Of a stretch of DNA of 5,335 bases, positions 1-5,335 are shown piece after piece. The translations under genes were made by a program, and so were the position numbers. The notes under the pieces were generated by a model. It was not told where the DNA came from, searched no databases, and was given only the letters and a program-made list of their open reading frames with translations. Location of the stretch: contig CADBQK010000241.1 of the NCBI GenBank assembly GCA_902796775.1, positions 1-5,335 of the forward strand, read 5' to 3'. The stretch is from an uncultured Lachnospiraceae bacterium. Its GTDB lineage: Bacteria; Bacillota_A; Clostridia; Lachnospirales; Lachnospiraceae. The stretch's first letter is position 1, and each line of letters starts with the position of its first letter.

Positions 1-687
1 AGAGAAGGGGTGGATCTTCTCCCGGCAAATATCGAGCTTTCCGGATTGGAAGTATCCCTGATCAATGTGATGAGCAGGGAGATGATCCTGAAGGCATATA
101 TAGACCGTGTCCGTGAGCAGTATGATTATATCCTGATTGATTGCCAGCCTTCACTGGGCATGATGACGATCAATGCTCTGGTGGCATCAGACAGTGTCCT
201 GATACCTGTGCAGGCAGCCTATCTGCCTGTAAAAGGACTCCAGCAGCTGATCACGACAATTTCAAAAGTCAGAAAGCAGCTGAACCGGAAGTCATGCGGA
301 TGTTTCCAACAAAGTTCCAGAGGACAGTCATCCTTTGAAGATTTAACCGGGAAGGAATTTGGACGATTTACAGTTTTATTCAGATTGCCAAACCATGAGA
401 CTCCCTCAGGGCAAAAGCAAAGAATGTGGAGATGCAAGTGTAAGTGTGGAAATGAGTGCGATGTATATGCTACTCAATTAAAAAACGGGAAAAAATCCTG
501 TGGATGCATTGCTTTGGAAGAGAGAAGAAAGAAAGAAACAGCAAAAACAATTGTACCACAGAATCCAAATAGACAGAATCCTGTGTTCGCGATAGGGAAT
601 GAACAGTACAGAGCAGCAGGTATTCTAAAAATCCTGCTATCTATCGAAAAAATCCAGACCCGGCAGGTCTGGATAGATAATCAGTAA
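1..687 (+). CDS. Chimeric ORF: ParA/Soj ATPase fragment fused in frame to a Cys-rich SCGC-domain tail (5' partial)
   Basis: The frame is open from base 1, so the gene starts before the window; the GTG at 10 is internal. Window residues 1-97 match the middle of a ParA/Soj partition ATPase: the 'VDLLPANIELSGLE' block, Walker B 'YDYILID' (Asp47), then 'PSLGMMTINAL' and 'LIPVQAAYLPVKGLQQL'. This subtype is familiar from Tn1549-like conjugative elements of Clostridia. After 'RKQLNRK' the expected ParA C-terminal half is missing. The frame runs instead into 'SCGC' (98-101), 'DLTGKEFGRFTV' (114-125), a C-x-C-x-C-x3-C cluster (145-153) and a second 'SCGC' (166-169), typical of small phage/plasmid zinc-ribbon-like proteins of unknown function. 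By hand count, G+C falls from about 48% (121-240) to about 39% (361-540). Without its C-terminal half the ParA part should not work as an ATPase switch. Probably a recombination remnant; an assembly chimera is possible. Confidence 0.8.
   Translation, partial: REGVDLLPANIELSGLEVSLINVMSREMILKAYIDRVREQYDYILIDCQPSLGMMTINALVASDSVLIPVQAAYLPVKGLQQLITTISKVRKQLNRKSCGCFQQSSRGQSSFEDLTGKEFGRFTVLFRLPNHETPSGQKQRMWRCKCKCGNECDVYATQLKNGKKSCGCIALEERRKKETAKTIVPQNPNRQNPVFAIGNEQYRAAGILKILLSIEKIQTRQVWIDNQ
292..540 (+). other. SCGC cysteine-rich module: one whole repeat plus the tail of a preceding one
   Basis: This is the part of the chimeric ORF not derived from ParA. A complete unit runs from 'DLTGKEFGRF' (nt 340-369) through the C-x-C-x-C-x3-C cluster (nt 433-459) to 'KKSCGC' (nt 490-507). 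The same ending, 'RKSCGC', appears at nt 286-303 directly after the ParA sequence. It therefore looks like the last residues of an earlier tandem unit whose body was lost. In known proteins of this kind such units often occur in tandem or beside HNH or AP2 domains in phage genes; no such partner is visible here. The paired cysteines suggest metal binding, but function is unknown. After the second SCGC come a Lys/Arg/Glu-rich stretch and a tail without recognisable similarity. Confidence 0.6.
647..673 (-). terminator. Intrinsic terminator of the hydrolase lipoprotein gene
   Basis: Read on the minus strand, a perfect 8-bp stem (TCCAGACC / GGTCTGGA, + strand arms 653-660 and 666-673) with a 5-nt loop is followed at once by six T (652-647). 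It begins 15 nt after the stop codon of the minus-strand gene. The T-run is on the minus-strand side only, so it serves the lipoprotein transcript and not the convergent + ORF. It lies wholly inside the last codons of that + ORF, which suggests that the tail of that ORF is not an evolved protein end. Confidence 0.85.
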
Positions 688-2595
688 TTATTTCATACAT
701 TCATTGACCCATTCGATGAAATTCGAGGTGGAGTCGCCGCTGCGTTCTGCCTGGGTATGACCTTCACCCCAGACTGTTTCAAAATCTACATCTTCGACGC
801 TGTCATAGTTTTCCAGTGCCAGCGCCAGATTAACTTCTGTTGAAAGCGATGTGTCACTTTGCGCAATTCCTGTCCGGATCCTCCAGTATTCTGCAACTTC
901 ACTTGTTCCGTATCCTGCGGACGATTTCAGCAGATAATAGAGAGGTGTGTACATGGCAAGTCTTGTTTCCACTGTATTTCCCTCTGTATCGGCTGTATTC
1001 AGGTCTTCTTCATAATCTACGTCTGCATCATTTCCAAGCGTTTTCAGGATAGCTGCCAGTGCTGCATCAAAATGTGCACCGTTTCCGTCACCGTACCCGA
1101 ACAGTTCATTTTCTCCCTGACCTTCATCCAGCTGGTCAAATGCGCCGAGGCTCTTTGAAGCTGTTTTAAATGCTTTTACAAATGCATCAATACTGGTGAT
1201 CGCTGCCGTATTTGTTTCAGAATCATAGACGACCCATTCTCCTTCCGCATTCAGAGCAGCTATATAGTCCTCCACGGTTTCATAGGTGCCGGAGAGGGAG
1301 AGGCCGCTGTCAGAACCGGTACGGAAAATATTGTCACCTTCTTCAAAACTATGACCGGAGTCGGGTTCGACGTTGTTCTGAGCATTGTCGCTGCGATCTG
1401 GTCTTTCTCCGCGCTCCGGACCGTTTCCGTTACCGAAGCCTTCCGGAGCGCCATTTCCGCCTCCAAAACCTCCAAGGCCACCGGGACCGCCATGACTGCC
1501 GGAGGAGGATGCATCATATGGGAACTGTGTGTCAGATAAGAAGTTATTCAGGGATCGTTCGATAACGCTTTTGAGGTATTCATAGTAGCTTCCTGCCTGA
1601 TAGATACCTTCGTCAGACGCCTCCAGTGTCAATACCTCTCCATTCTCATCCTGGATACCTGCTTCATTGATATACTCCGCAAATGCTTCTGCCAGCGCAT
1701 CAGAAATGGCCTGTTCATCATCGGAGAGAGCGCTGCGTGTGCTGCCCATCATCCATTCATATGCTGCATCGGCAGAATCCAGATTCGTGATCGGACACCA
1801 GCACATGGACCCAAGTACAGCGTCGCTGACACCTTCCACCGCGCCGATCTCTTCAAGATAAGAGTCATACAAAGCACTGTCGCCGGTCGAACCGACGATC
1901 GCAGACTGCGCACCCCCGCCGCTCATGCCAAAAGTGAAGATGCTCTCAGCATCACCTGCTATTAGCTCATCACACCATCGGATATACCGGATCGCTGCTT
2001 TCAGATCCGTAACACCGGCCGGCGCGCCGGAATCTCTTCCGCGGCAGCCCGCGTGTACATACACAAAACCGGCATCTGTATAAGATGACACGTCTGTGTA
2101 TTCTGTCAGTGCTTTCTGTGCGGAATAGCCCGGCGTATTGATCGGCATAACCATCGGTGCCGTCGCTGCTGTGTATCCGTTTACTTCACTGGCTGTATTC
2201 AGTTCGCAGGTGTAAGTTCCGTCGCCATTTTCTGTTCCCGTCAGATAAGCGCCGGGTACAAAAACAGCAAGTGTTTCATAGGAAGCATCTGCCGGATCAG
2301 AACAATAGGAAATACCGGTCTGATAATAGACGTCATCGTCTGCGTTGTACTGCCACTTTGTCATATCAATCTGTTCCAGAGAAGTGCCAGTTTCTGTCTC
2401 TGCACCAGACTCCTCTGTTTCTTCAGCCGCTTCCGATTCCATTTCACTATCAACCGTTGAAGCAGACATTTCTGCTGAACTTTCTGTTACTTCTGTATTG
2501 CCGGAGGTCTTTCCACTTTGTGCACCTGAGCATGCAGTCATTGAAAAGACAAGTATTCCAGTCAGGCACAAGGCGGTCCATTTCCTTTTTAACAT
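688..2595 (-). CDS. Tannase/feruloyl-esterase-like alpha/beta-hydrolase lipoprotein
   Basis: Predicted 635-residue cell-surface ester hydrolase. The N-terminus has 'KRK', a hydrophobic segment and a lipobox ending at Cys22 ('SMTAC'), so it is exported and lipid-anchored. Residues 23-76 form a Ser/Thr/Glu-rich linker. The catalytic domain resembles subtype-B tannases: 'GISYCSDPADASYETLAVFVP' region (about 94-114), 'GCRGRDSGAPAGVTDLKAAIRYIRW' region (about 183-207), nucleophile elbow GMSGGG (Ser225), then 'CPITNLDSADAAYEW'. The C-terminal part gives the likely acid Asp581 ('QSDTSL') and base His613 ('WGEGHT'). A glycine-rich low-complexity stretch (about 363-401) lies within the probable lid between Ser and Asp. 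Family members cleave galloyl or other phenolic esters, but the substrate here is not established; a carboxylesterase with another substrate is the main alternative. I chose the ATG at 2595: the only Shine-Dalgarno lies 10 nt before it but just 1 nt before the upstream ATG at 2604. It follows the flavoenzyme gene and ends in a strong terminator. Confidence 0.8.
   Translation of the reverse strand: MLKRKWTALCLTGILVFSMTACSGAQSGKTSGNTEVTESSAEMSASTVDSEMESEAAEETEESGAETETGTSLEQIDMTKWQYNADDDVYYQTGISYCSDPADASYETLAVFVPGAYLTGTENGDGTYTCELNTASEVNGYTAATAPMVMPINTPGYSAQKALTEYTDVSSYTDAGFVYVHAGCRGRDSGAPAGVTDLKAAIRYIRWCDELIAGDAESIFTFGMSGGGAQSAIVGSTGDSALYDSYLEEIGAVEGVSDAVLGSMCWCPITNLDSADAAYEWMMGSTRSALSDDEQAISDALAEAFAEYINEAGIQDENGEVLTLEASDEGIYQAGSYYEYLKSVIERSLNNFLSDTQFPYDASSSGSHGGPGGLGGFGGGNGAPEGFGNGNGPERGERPDRSDNAQNNVEPDSGHSFEEGDNIFRTGSDSGLSLSGTYETVEDYIAALNAEGEWVVYDSETNTAAITSIDAFVKAFKTASKSLGAFDQLDEGQGENELFGYGDGNGAHFDAALAAILKTLGNDADVDYEEDLNTADTEGNTVETRLAMYTPLYYLLKSSAGYGTSEVAEYWRIRTGIAQSDTSLSTEVNLALALENYDSVEDVDFETVWGEGHTQAERSGDSTSNFIEWVNECMK
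1393..1509 (-). repeat. Glycine/asparagine-rich low-complexity insert within the hydrolase
   Basis: Codons for about residues 363-401 encode a disordered run of G, GG, GGG, N and P ('HGGPGGLGGFGGGNGAPEGF' and onward), followed by a charged 'ERGERPDRSDN' patch. It sits between the nucleophile Ser225 and the Asp581/His613 pair, where tannase-like enzymes carry their lid domain. It is low-complexity protein sequence, not an exact DNA repeat. Confidence 0.7.
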
Positions 2596-2605
2596 TATTT
2601 TCATG

Positions 2606-2612
2606 CTCCTTT
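2606..2612 (-). promoter_or_regulatory. Ribosome binding site that decides the lipoprotein start
   Basis: AAAGGAG on the minus strand ends 1 nt before an in-frame ATG at 2604-2602, too close to serve it, and 10 nt before the in-frame ATG at 2595-2593. This favours the second ATG, giving an N-terminus MLKRKWTALCL, and removes three residues from the longest ORF. Confidence 0.65.
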
Positions 2613-2627
2613 AAGATTTATTCTGTT

Positions 2628-2644
2628 TTCTGCATTATACAGAA
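2628..2644. promoter_or_regulatory. 17-bp imperfect palindrome covering the -10 box (possible operator)
   Basis: TTCTG and CAGAA form perfect 5-bp arms around a 7-bp centre that is itself nearly symmetric; 14 of 17 positions agree with the reverse complement. The TATAAT at 2639-2634 lies in the centre, as in repressor sites that block RNA polymerase. No regulator gene is in the window, so this is only a candidate. Confidence 0.3.
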
Positions 2645-2656
2645 CAATCCTAAAAC
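2634..2656 (-). promoter_or_regulatory. Candidate internal promoter before the lipoprotein gene (-10 TATAAT)
   Basis: A perfect TATAAT (minus strand, 2639-2634) lies 22 bp before the Shine-Dalgarno. No good -35 is present at 16-18 bp: the candidates around 2655-2662 (AGCTTC, GCTTCG) match poorly. If used, it would need an activator or would be weak. The upstream gene's stop codon (2664-2662) falls in the -35 region, so the lipoprotein can also be read from the upstream transcript. Confidence 0.4.
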
Positions 2657-2661
2657 GAAGC

Positions 2662-4578
2662 TTAAATGGACAGAGCGAGCTTGGTTGCTTCAAAGATTGC
2701 TATTCTGGCGTCTCTCGCCTCGTGGGCATCCCCAATTTGATAGATTTGGGCGGATGATCCTTCCAGCTGTCCGGACAGTACTGTATTGGACTTTGCTCCG
2801 AAAGCAAGAACGATCAGATCGAAGCCATCCAGAATGCCGGCTTTTCCATCTTTCATATATACGATCCCGTCTTCGAGGATCTTTACGACCTTACTCTGGA
2901 GAACAATTCGGATTCCCTGCGCCGGGATTCTGATATCCAGATCCTGTCTGACACGAAGCGGTGCCTGAGGTGCAATGCGATCCAGCATATCGACAAGCGT
3001 CACCTCGTTGCCATAACCTCTGAGAAACTCGGCAGTCTCCACACCGACAAGGCCGGCTCCCAGGACCAGTACCTTCTGGTTTTCCACAATTTTTTCACAG
3101 CGCAGAATATCATTTGCCAGACAGGTGTTCTCACCCTGTATCCCTTCAATCGGAGGAAGGAGCGGGACGGATCCGGTCGCATCAATGATGACATCTGGTT
3201 TTTCTTTCTCCAGGAATGCTCCGTCCACTTCTGTATCGTATATAACTTTTGCGCCATATTTGGCACAAAGAGTCAGATAGGTCGCAATCGTTCTGGCAAG
3301 CTCCTGCTTCTTTGCCGGTACACTGGCAAGCCGGTACTGTCCGCCAGCCGTTTTTTCCTTTTCGTAGACCGTCACATCATGCCCTCTGGCTGCGAGTACC
3401 CAAGCCGCCTGCAGTCCGCCAGGCCCTGCGCCGACAATCGCTATTTTCTTTTTATCTTCCGCTTTGCCGATTTCCCAGATCCCTTCCTTTCCGCTGAAGG
3501 GATTGATCATACAGGAAATCCCGAATCCTTCCTCATAGGCATCCAGATCCCTGCAGCGCTGCATGCATCCTGTGCAGGTGAAGATCTCATCGATCCGGCC
3601 TTCCCTGAGCTTTTCAGGATAGTGAGGATCACTGAGAGACTGTCTGCCAAGAGCTACAAGATCCATGCTGCCGGACTTCACCGCCTCCAGCATCAGAGAC
3701 GGATCATTGAACCGGCCTACGCCAATTACCGGAATCCGGACCATATCCTTTACCCATTTCACATTCTGTATATTAAATCCGGCATCTGCATAGTAACTGC
3801 GGATCGGTACTCCGTAGGAGATGTGAAGCATATCTGCTCCAGCCTGCTCAAAAAGCAGCGCCTGCGCTGCGGCATCTTCGAGTGTATTGCCGCCGTCGTA
3901 CCCCTCATCACCATTGCTGCGCACGCAGACAGGATAATCCTTTCCGCAGGCAGCCTTGACACCCTCAATGATCTCACATACGATCCTGGCACGGTCCGAA
4001 GTGCTGCCGCCGTACTTGTCTACACGTTTATTTACACCTTTGGACAGAAACTGTGACAGCAGATATCCATGTGCACCATGGATTTCGACGCCATCAAATC
4101 CGGCCTCTTTCGCACGAAGGGCTGCTTTCACGAACTTGTCCTCAAGTGCAGGGATCTCGTCTGTACGAAGCTCCCGCACCTTCAGGGGATGTCCGGCAGC
4201 CGGCAGCCAGCTGGCACCAACAGCTTCCAGCGGTGTAACTCCATATCCCTGCATCCTTCCCGAGTGATGGAGCTGGGCGATAATTTTTGCGCCTTCCTGG
4301 TGTACTCTGTCGACCAGTTTCTTCAGCATAGGTATGAAACGGTCATCGTAAATACCGGGCTGTGTCTTATCATTGAGCCCTTCTTCACTCACACATAAAA
4401 ACTCTGTGATGATCAGCCCAAAGCCGCCCTTTGCGCGCTCTCCATAATAATTAAGGGCTTGTTCGGTAAAAGTATGGTCATTTTCCTTGCCAAAACGGCT
4501 GTTCATCGGCGGCATAACGAACCGGTTCCCCAGCTCCAGATTCCCAATTTTCAGCGGTGTATAGAGTTCTTCGTACAT
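2662..4578 (-). CDS. Old yellow enzyme family FMN/4Fe-4S/FAD ene-reductase (BaiCD/FadH/2-enoate reductase-like)
   Basis: Predicted 638-residue cytoplasmic NAD(P)H-dependent reductase of activated C=C bonds, a usual length for this family. Residues 1-330 are the FMN TIM barrel: 'YTPLKIGNLELGNRFVMPPM' at the start, 'QLHHSGR' (102-108), active-site segment 'EIHGAHGYLLSQFLS' with His167, His170 and Tyr172, then 'VIGVGRF' and 'DLVALGRQSLSDP' for the FMN phosphate. Cys335, 338, 342 and 356 (C-x2-C-x3-C-x13-C) should bind a 4Fe-4S cluster. Residues 379-400 ('IAIVGAGPGG') begin the FAD domain. 'VLVLGAGLVG' (503-512), with Asp530 ending the next strand, is a dinucleotide site suggesting NADH. 'QIGDA' (614-618) closes the FAD site. 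Relatives include dienoyl-CoA reductase, bile-acid BaiCD/BaiH and enoate/cinnamate reductases; the substrate is undetermined. The start at 4578 has AAGGAGG 6 nt upstream and gives the family's usual N-terminus; the longer ATG at 4608 lacks such a site. The gene precedes the hydrolase on the same strand with no terminator between. Confidence 0.9.
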   Translation of the reverse strand: MYEELYTPLKIGNLELGNRFVMPPMNSRFGKENDHTFTEQALNYYGERAKGGFGLIITEFLCVSEEGLNDKTQPGIYDDRFIPMLKKLVDRVHQEGAKIIAQLHHSGRMQGYGVTPLEAVGASWLPAAGHPLKVRELRTDEIPALEDKFVKAALRAKEAGFDGVEIHGAHGYLLSQFLSKGVNKRVDKYGGSTSDRARIVCEIIEGVKAACGKDYPVCVRSNGDEGYDGGNTLEDAAAQALLFEQAGADMLHISYGVPIRSYYADAGFNIQNVKWVKDMVRIPVIGVGRFNDPSLMLEAVKSGSMDLVALGRQSLSDPHYPEKLREGRIDEIFTCTGCMQRCRDLDAYEEGFGISCMINPFSGKEGIWEIGKAEDKKKIAIVGAGPGGLQAAWVLAARGHDVTVYEKEKTAGGQYRLASVPAKKQELARTIATYLTLCAKYGAKVIYDTEVDGAFLEKEKPDVIIDATGSVPLLPPIEGIQGENTCLANDILRCEKIVENQKVLVLGAGLVGVETAEFLRGYGNEVTLVDMLDRIAPQAPLRVRQDLDIRIPAQGIRIVLQSKVVKILEDGIVYMKDGKAGILDGFDLIVLAFGAKSNTVLSGQLEGSSAQIYQIGDAHEARDARIAIFEATKLALSI

Positions 4579-4584
4579 CTTCTT

Positions 4585-4591
4585 CCTCCTT
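4585..4591 (-). promoter_or_regulatory. Ribosome binding site of the ene-reductase
   Basis: AAGGAGG on the minus strand, 6 nt before the ATG at 4578-4576. The strong match and ideal spacing fix the start there and make the in-frame ATG at 4608, which would place this motif inside the coding region, unlikely. Confidence 0.85.
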
Positions 4592-4606
4592 AAAAATATA
4601 GCAACC

Positions 4607-4634
4607 ATGCAGTTCCTTTGAATAAGGAATGCAT
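4607..4634 (-). promoter_or_regulatory. Leader hairpin or operator upstream of the ene-reductase
   Basis: Arms ATGCA + TTCCTT (4607-4611, 4613-4618) pair with AAGGAA + TGCAT (4624-4634): 11 base pairs with one bulged base (4612) around a 5-nt loop. It ends 15 nt before the Shine-Dalgarno. If transcribed from the upstream -10, it lies in the 5' leader. A T-run (4596-4592) follows only after a gap of 10 nt, so it is not a clear terminator. It could also be a DNA operator. Confidence 0.45.
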
Positions 4635-4665
4635 TTCTGACAGCCTCATCACAAGTCCAAATATG

Positions 4666-4680
4666 AATATATCATATATT
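4666..4680. promoter_or_regulatory. AT-rich 15-bp palindrome beside the candidate -10 (possible operator)
   Basis: AATATAT-C-ATATATT has perfect 7-bp arms around one central base, and a second overlapping inverted repeat, ATATGA/TCATAT with a 5-bp spacer, spans 4661-4677. It touches the candidate -10 at 4678-4683. Such sites are typical of dimeric regulators (MarR-, GntR- or LysR-like), but AT-rich palindromes also arise by chance and no regulator gene is present. Confidence 0.35.
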
Positions 4681-4706
4681 ATATGCAGCAGGGATTCAAT
4701 AACCAC
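4678..4706 (-). promoter_or_regulatory. Candidate promoter of the ene-reductase/lipoprotein unit
   Basis: Minus-strand TATAAT at 4683-4678 has a weak -35 TGGTTA 16 bp upstream (about 4705-4700). A second TATAAT at 4736-4731 has no good -35. Both lie after the glgA terminator and about 90-150 bp before the ribosome site, the right place for this unit's promoter. The exact box is uncertain. Confidence 0.35.
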
Positions 4707-4827
4707 TGGACCACTATTTTCAGTCTGCAAATTATATCCAGATCTGGTTTCTCTGGGCAGCAATTATGGCGTCTGCTATGGGAAAAAGCCGACACAGCCG
4801 GGTTTGGAATCGAAGGATCAGAAACCC

Positions 4828-4869
4828 AAAAAACAAAAAACGGGCGAATCCTTCGAAGACGATTCGCCC
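4828..4869 (-). terminator. Intrinsic terminator of glgA
   Basis: On the minus strand a 9-bp GC-rich stem (GGGCGAATC / GATTCGCCC, arms 4869-4861 and 4850-4842) with a 10-nt loop is followed by G, six T, G and six T (down to 4828). It begins 44 nt after the glgA stop. It separates glgA transcription from the two genes downstream. Confidence 0.92.
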
Positions 4870-4913
4870 TATCCTGTATATAACAGCAGACCTGAAACCG
4901 TTATTCTGACCTG

Positions 4914-5335
4914 TTACCAGGCAGTGAGTTCCAGATAAAGATCTTTGTATTGTTTCGCCGATTTATCCCAGGAAACATTCTTGGCCATATCGCGATGAAC
5001 CATTTCGTCCCAATAGTAACGGTTCTCAAAGTACAGTGTCTTTGCCCGGTTGATCGCATCACAGAGAAGCCCCGTTTCATATCTGTCAAATGTAAAGCCG
5101 TTGCCCCAGTCAGCATACATGTTGTAAGGCTCCACAGTATCCTTAAGGCCGCCGGTCTCTCTGACAATAGGAACTGTCCCGTAGTGCATGGCAATGAGCT
5201 GTGTCAGTCCGCAGGGTTCAAACTGCGAAGGCACGAGCAGAGCGTCGCATCCTGCAGAAATACGATGGGTTCTCGCCTCATCGTACTGGATGCACGCAGC
5301 AAGCTGCCCCCTGTATTCGTTCTCATAGTACCGGA
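4914..5335 (-). CDS. glgA: Glycogen synthase, C-terminal part (5' end outside the window)
   Basis: GT5-family ADP-glucose glycogen (starch) synthase, which adds glucose from ADP-glucose to the non-reducing ends of alpha-1,4-glucan in the cytoplasm. The frame is open to the window edge; the GTG at 5234 is an internal valine. About 140 C-terminal residues are present, roughly 30% of a usual 480-residue enzyme. Visible are 'YDEARTHRISAGCDALLVPS' (the segment before the active-site loop), then the family signature FEPCGLTQLIAMHYGTVPIV, whose Glu and Cys lie in the donor-binding site, then 'RETGGLKDTV', 'NGFTF' and the closing 'SWDKSAKQYKDLYLEL'. The C-terminus looks complete, and a strong terminator follows. 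The rest of the gene and any glg operon partners lie beyond the window. It is functionally unrelated to the two downstream genes as far as can be seen. Confidence 0.95.
   Translation of the reverse strand, partial: RYYENEYRGQLAACIQYDEARTHRISAGCDALLVPSQFEPCGLTQLIAMHYGTVPIVRETGGLKDTVEPYNMYADWGNGFTFDRYETGLLCDAINRAKTLYFENRYYWDEMVHRDMAKNVSWDKSAKQYKDLYLELTAW

Larger units (their letters stand above)
4579..4913. other. Non-coding interval between glgA and the ene-reductase
   Basis: This 335-bp stretch contains, in minus-strand order, the glgA terminator, two TATAAT boxes, an AT-rich palindrome, a hairpin and the ene-reductase ribosome site. A plus-strand frame beginning with TTG at 4618 stays open across it but has no ribosome site or recognisable protein similarity, and it runs through the terminator into glgA, so I do not call a gene. 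No tRNA or riboswitch is evident. Confidence 0.7.

Noticed and set aside
1..687. Complete mobile element or plasmid partition locus
   Set aside because: Only a ParA fragment is present. No ParB, integrase, relaxase, transposase or matching terminal repeats can be seen, so an element end cannot be defined from this window.
2157..2933. Plus-strand open frame of 258 codons
   Set aside because: It is antisense to the lipoprotein and ene-reductase genes, both of which have clear family motifs. Its translation is Arg/Leu/Ser/His-rich without any domain.
3379..4056. Plus-strand open frame of 225 codons
   Set aside because: Antisense shadow of the ene-reductase FMN domain, without ribosome site or recognisable motif.
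4579..4608. Ten-residue N-terminal extension of the ene-reductase (ATG at 4608)
   Set aside because: The Shine-Dalgarno AAGGAGG would lie inside the extension, and the family normally begins at the residues after 4578.
4784..4802. GC-rich GCCGACACAGCCGG beside an A-run, first taken as a second minus-strand terminator
   Set aside because: GCCG is repeated directly, not inverted; only a 3-bp CCG/CGG stem is possible, too weak for a terminator.
4618..4938. Plus-strand frame of 106 codons between the ene-reductase and glgA
   Set aside because: It starts with TTG, lacks a ribosome site, shows no recognisable domain, crosses the glgA terminator and overlaps the glgA 3' end in antisense.

Overview
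The window looks like a chromosomal piece of a gut-type Clostridia, most likely Lachnospiraceae. This rests on three things: the ParA fragment resembles partition ATPases of Tn1549-like conjugative elements in that group, strong AGGAGG-type ribosome sites are used, and the enzymes (a BaiCD/FadH-like flavoenzyme, a tannase-like lipoprotein and GlgA) are typical of such genomes. The assignment comes from remembered family resemblance, not from a search.

Layout. Positions 1-687 (+) hold a 5'-partial ORF. It begins as the middle of a ParA/Soj ATPase and switches in frame, at about 286-303, to a cysteine-rich 'SCGC' protein of the kind found in phages and plasmids. It is best read as a recombinant remnant of a mobile element. 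Its stop codon directly abuts the stop of the next, convergent gene, and its last codons overlap that gene's terminator. Positions 688-2595 (-) encode a secreted lipoprotein with a tannase/feruloyl-esterase-like alpha/beta-hydrolase fold, a visible Ser-Asp-His triad and a glycine-rich insert. Positions 2662-4578 (-) encode a three-cofactor (FMN, 4Fe-4S, FAD) ene-reductase of the old yellow enzyme family. Positions 4579-4913 are a non-coding interval with a candidate promoter, two palindromic elements and a strong terminator. Positions 4914-5335 (-) are the C-terminal end of glycogen synthase GlgA.

How the genes fit together. The reductase and the lipoprotein lie on the same strand, 66 bp apart (from the chosen starts), with no terminator between them. 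They sit between the glgA terminator (4828-4869) and a terminator at 647-673, so they look like one two-gene unit, with a possible extra promoter before the second gene. An outward-facing ester hydrolase paired with a cytoplasmic C=C reductase suggests use of esterified unsaturated or phenolic compounds: ester cleavage outside, then reduction of the freed enoate as an electron sink. This is inference; the true substrates cannot be read from sequence. glgA is a housekeeping neighbour with its own terminator. I see no rRNA, tRNA, CRISPR array, complete insertion sequence or replication origin.
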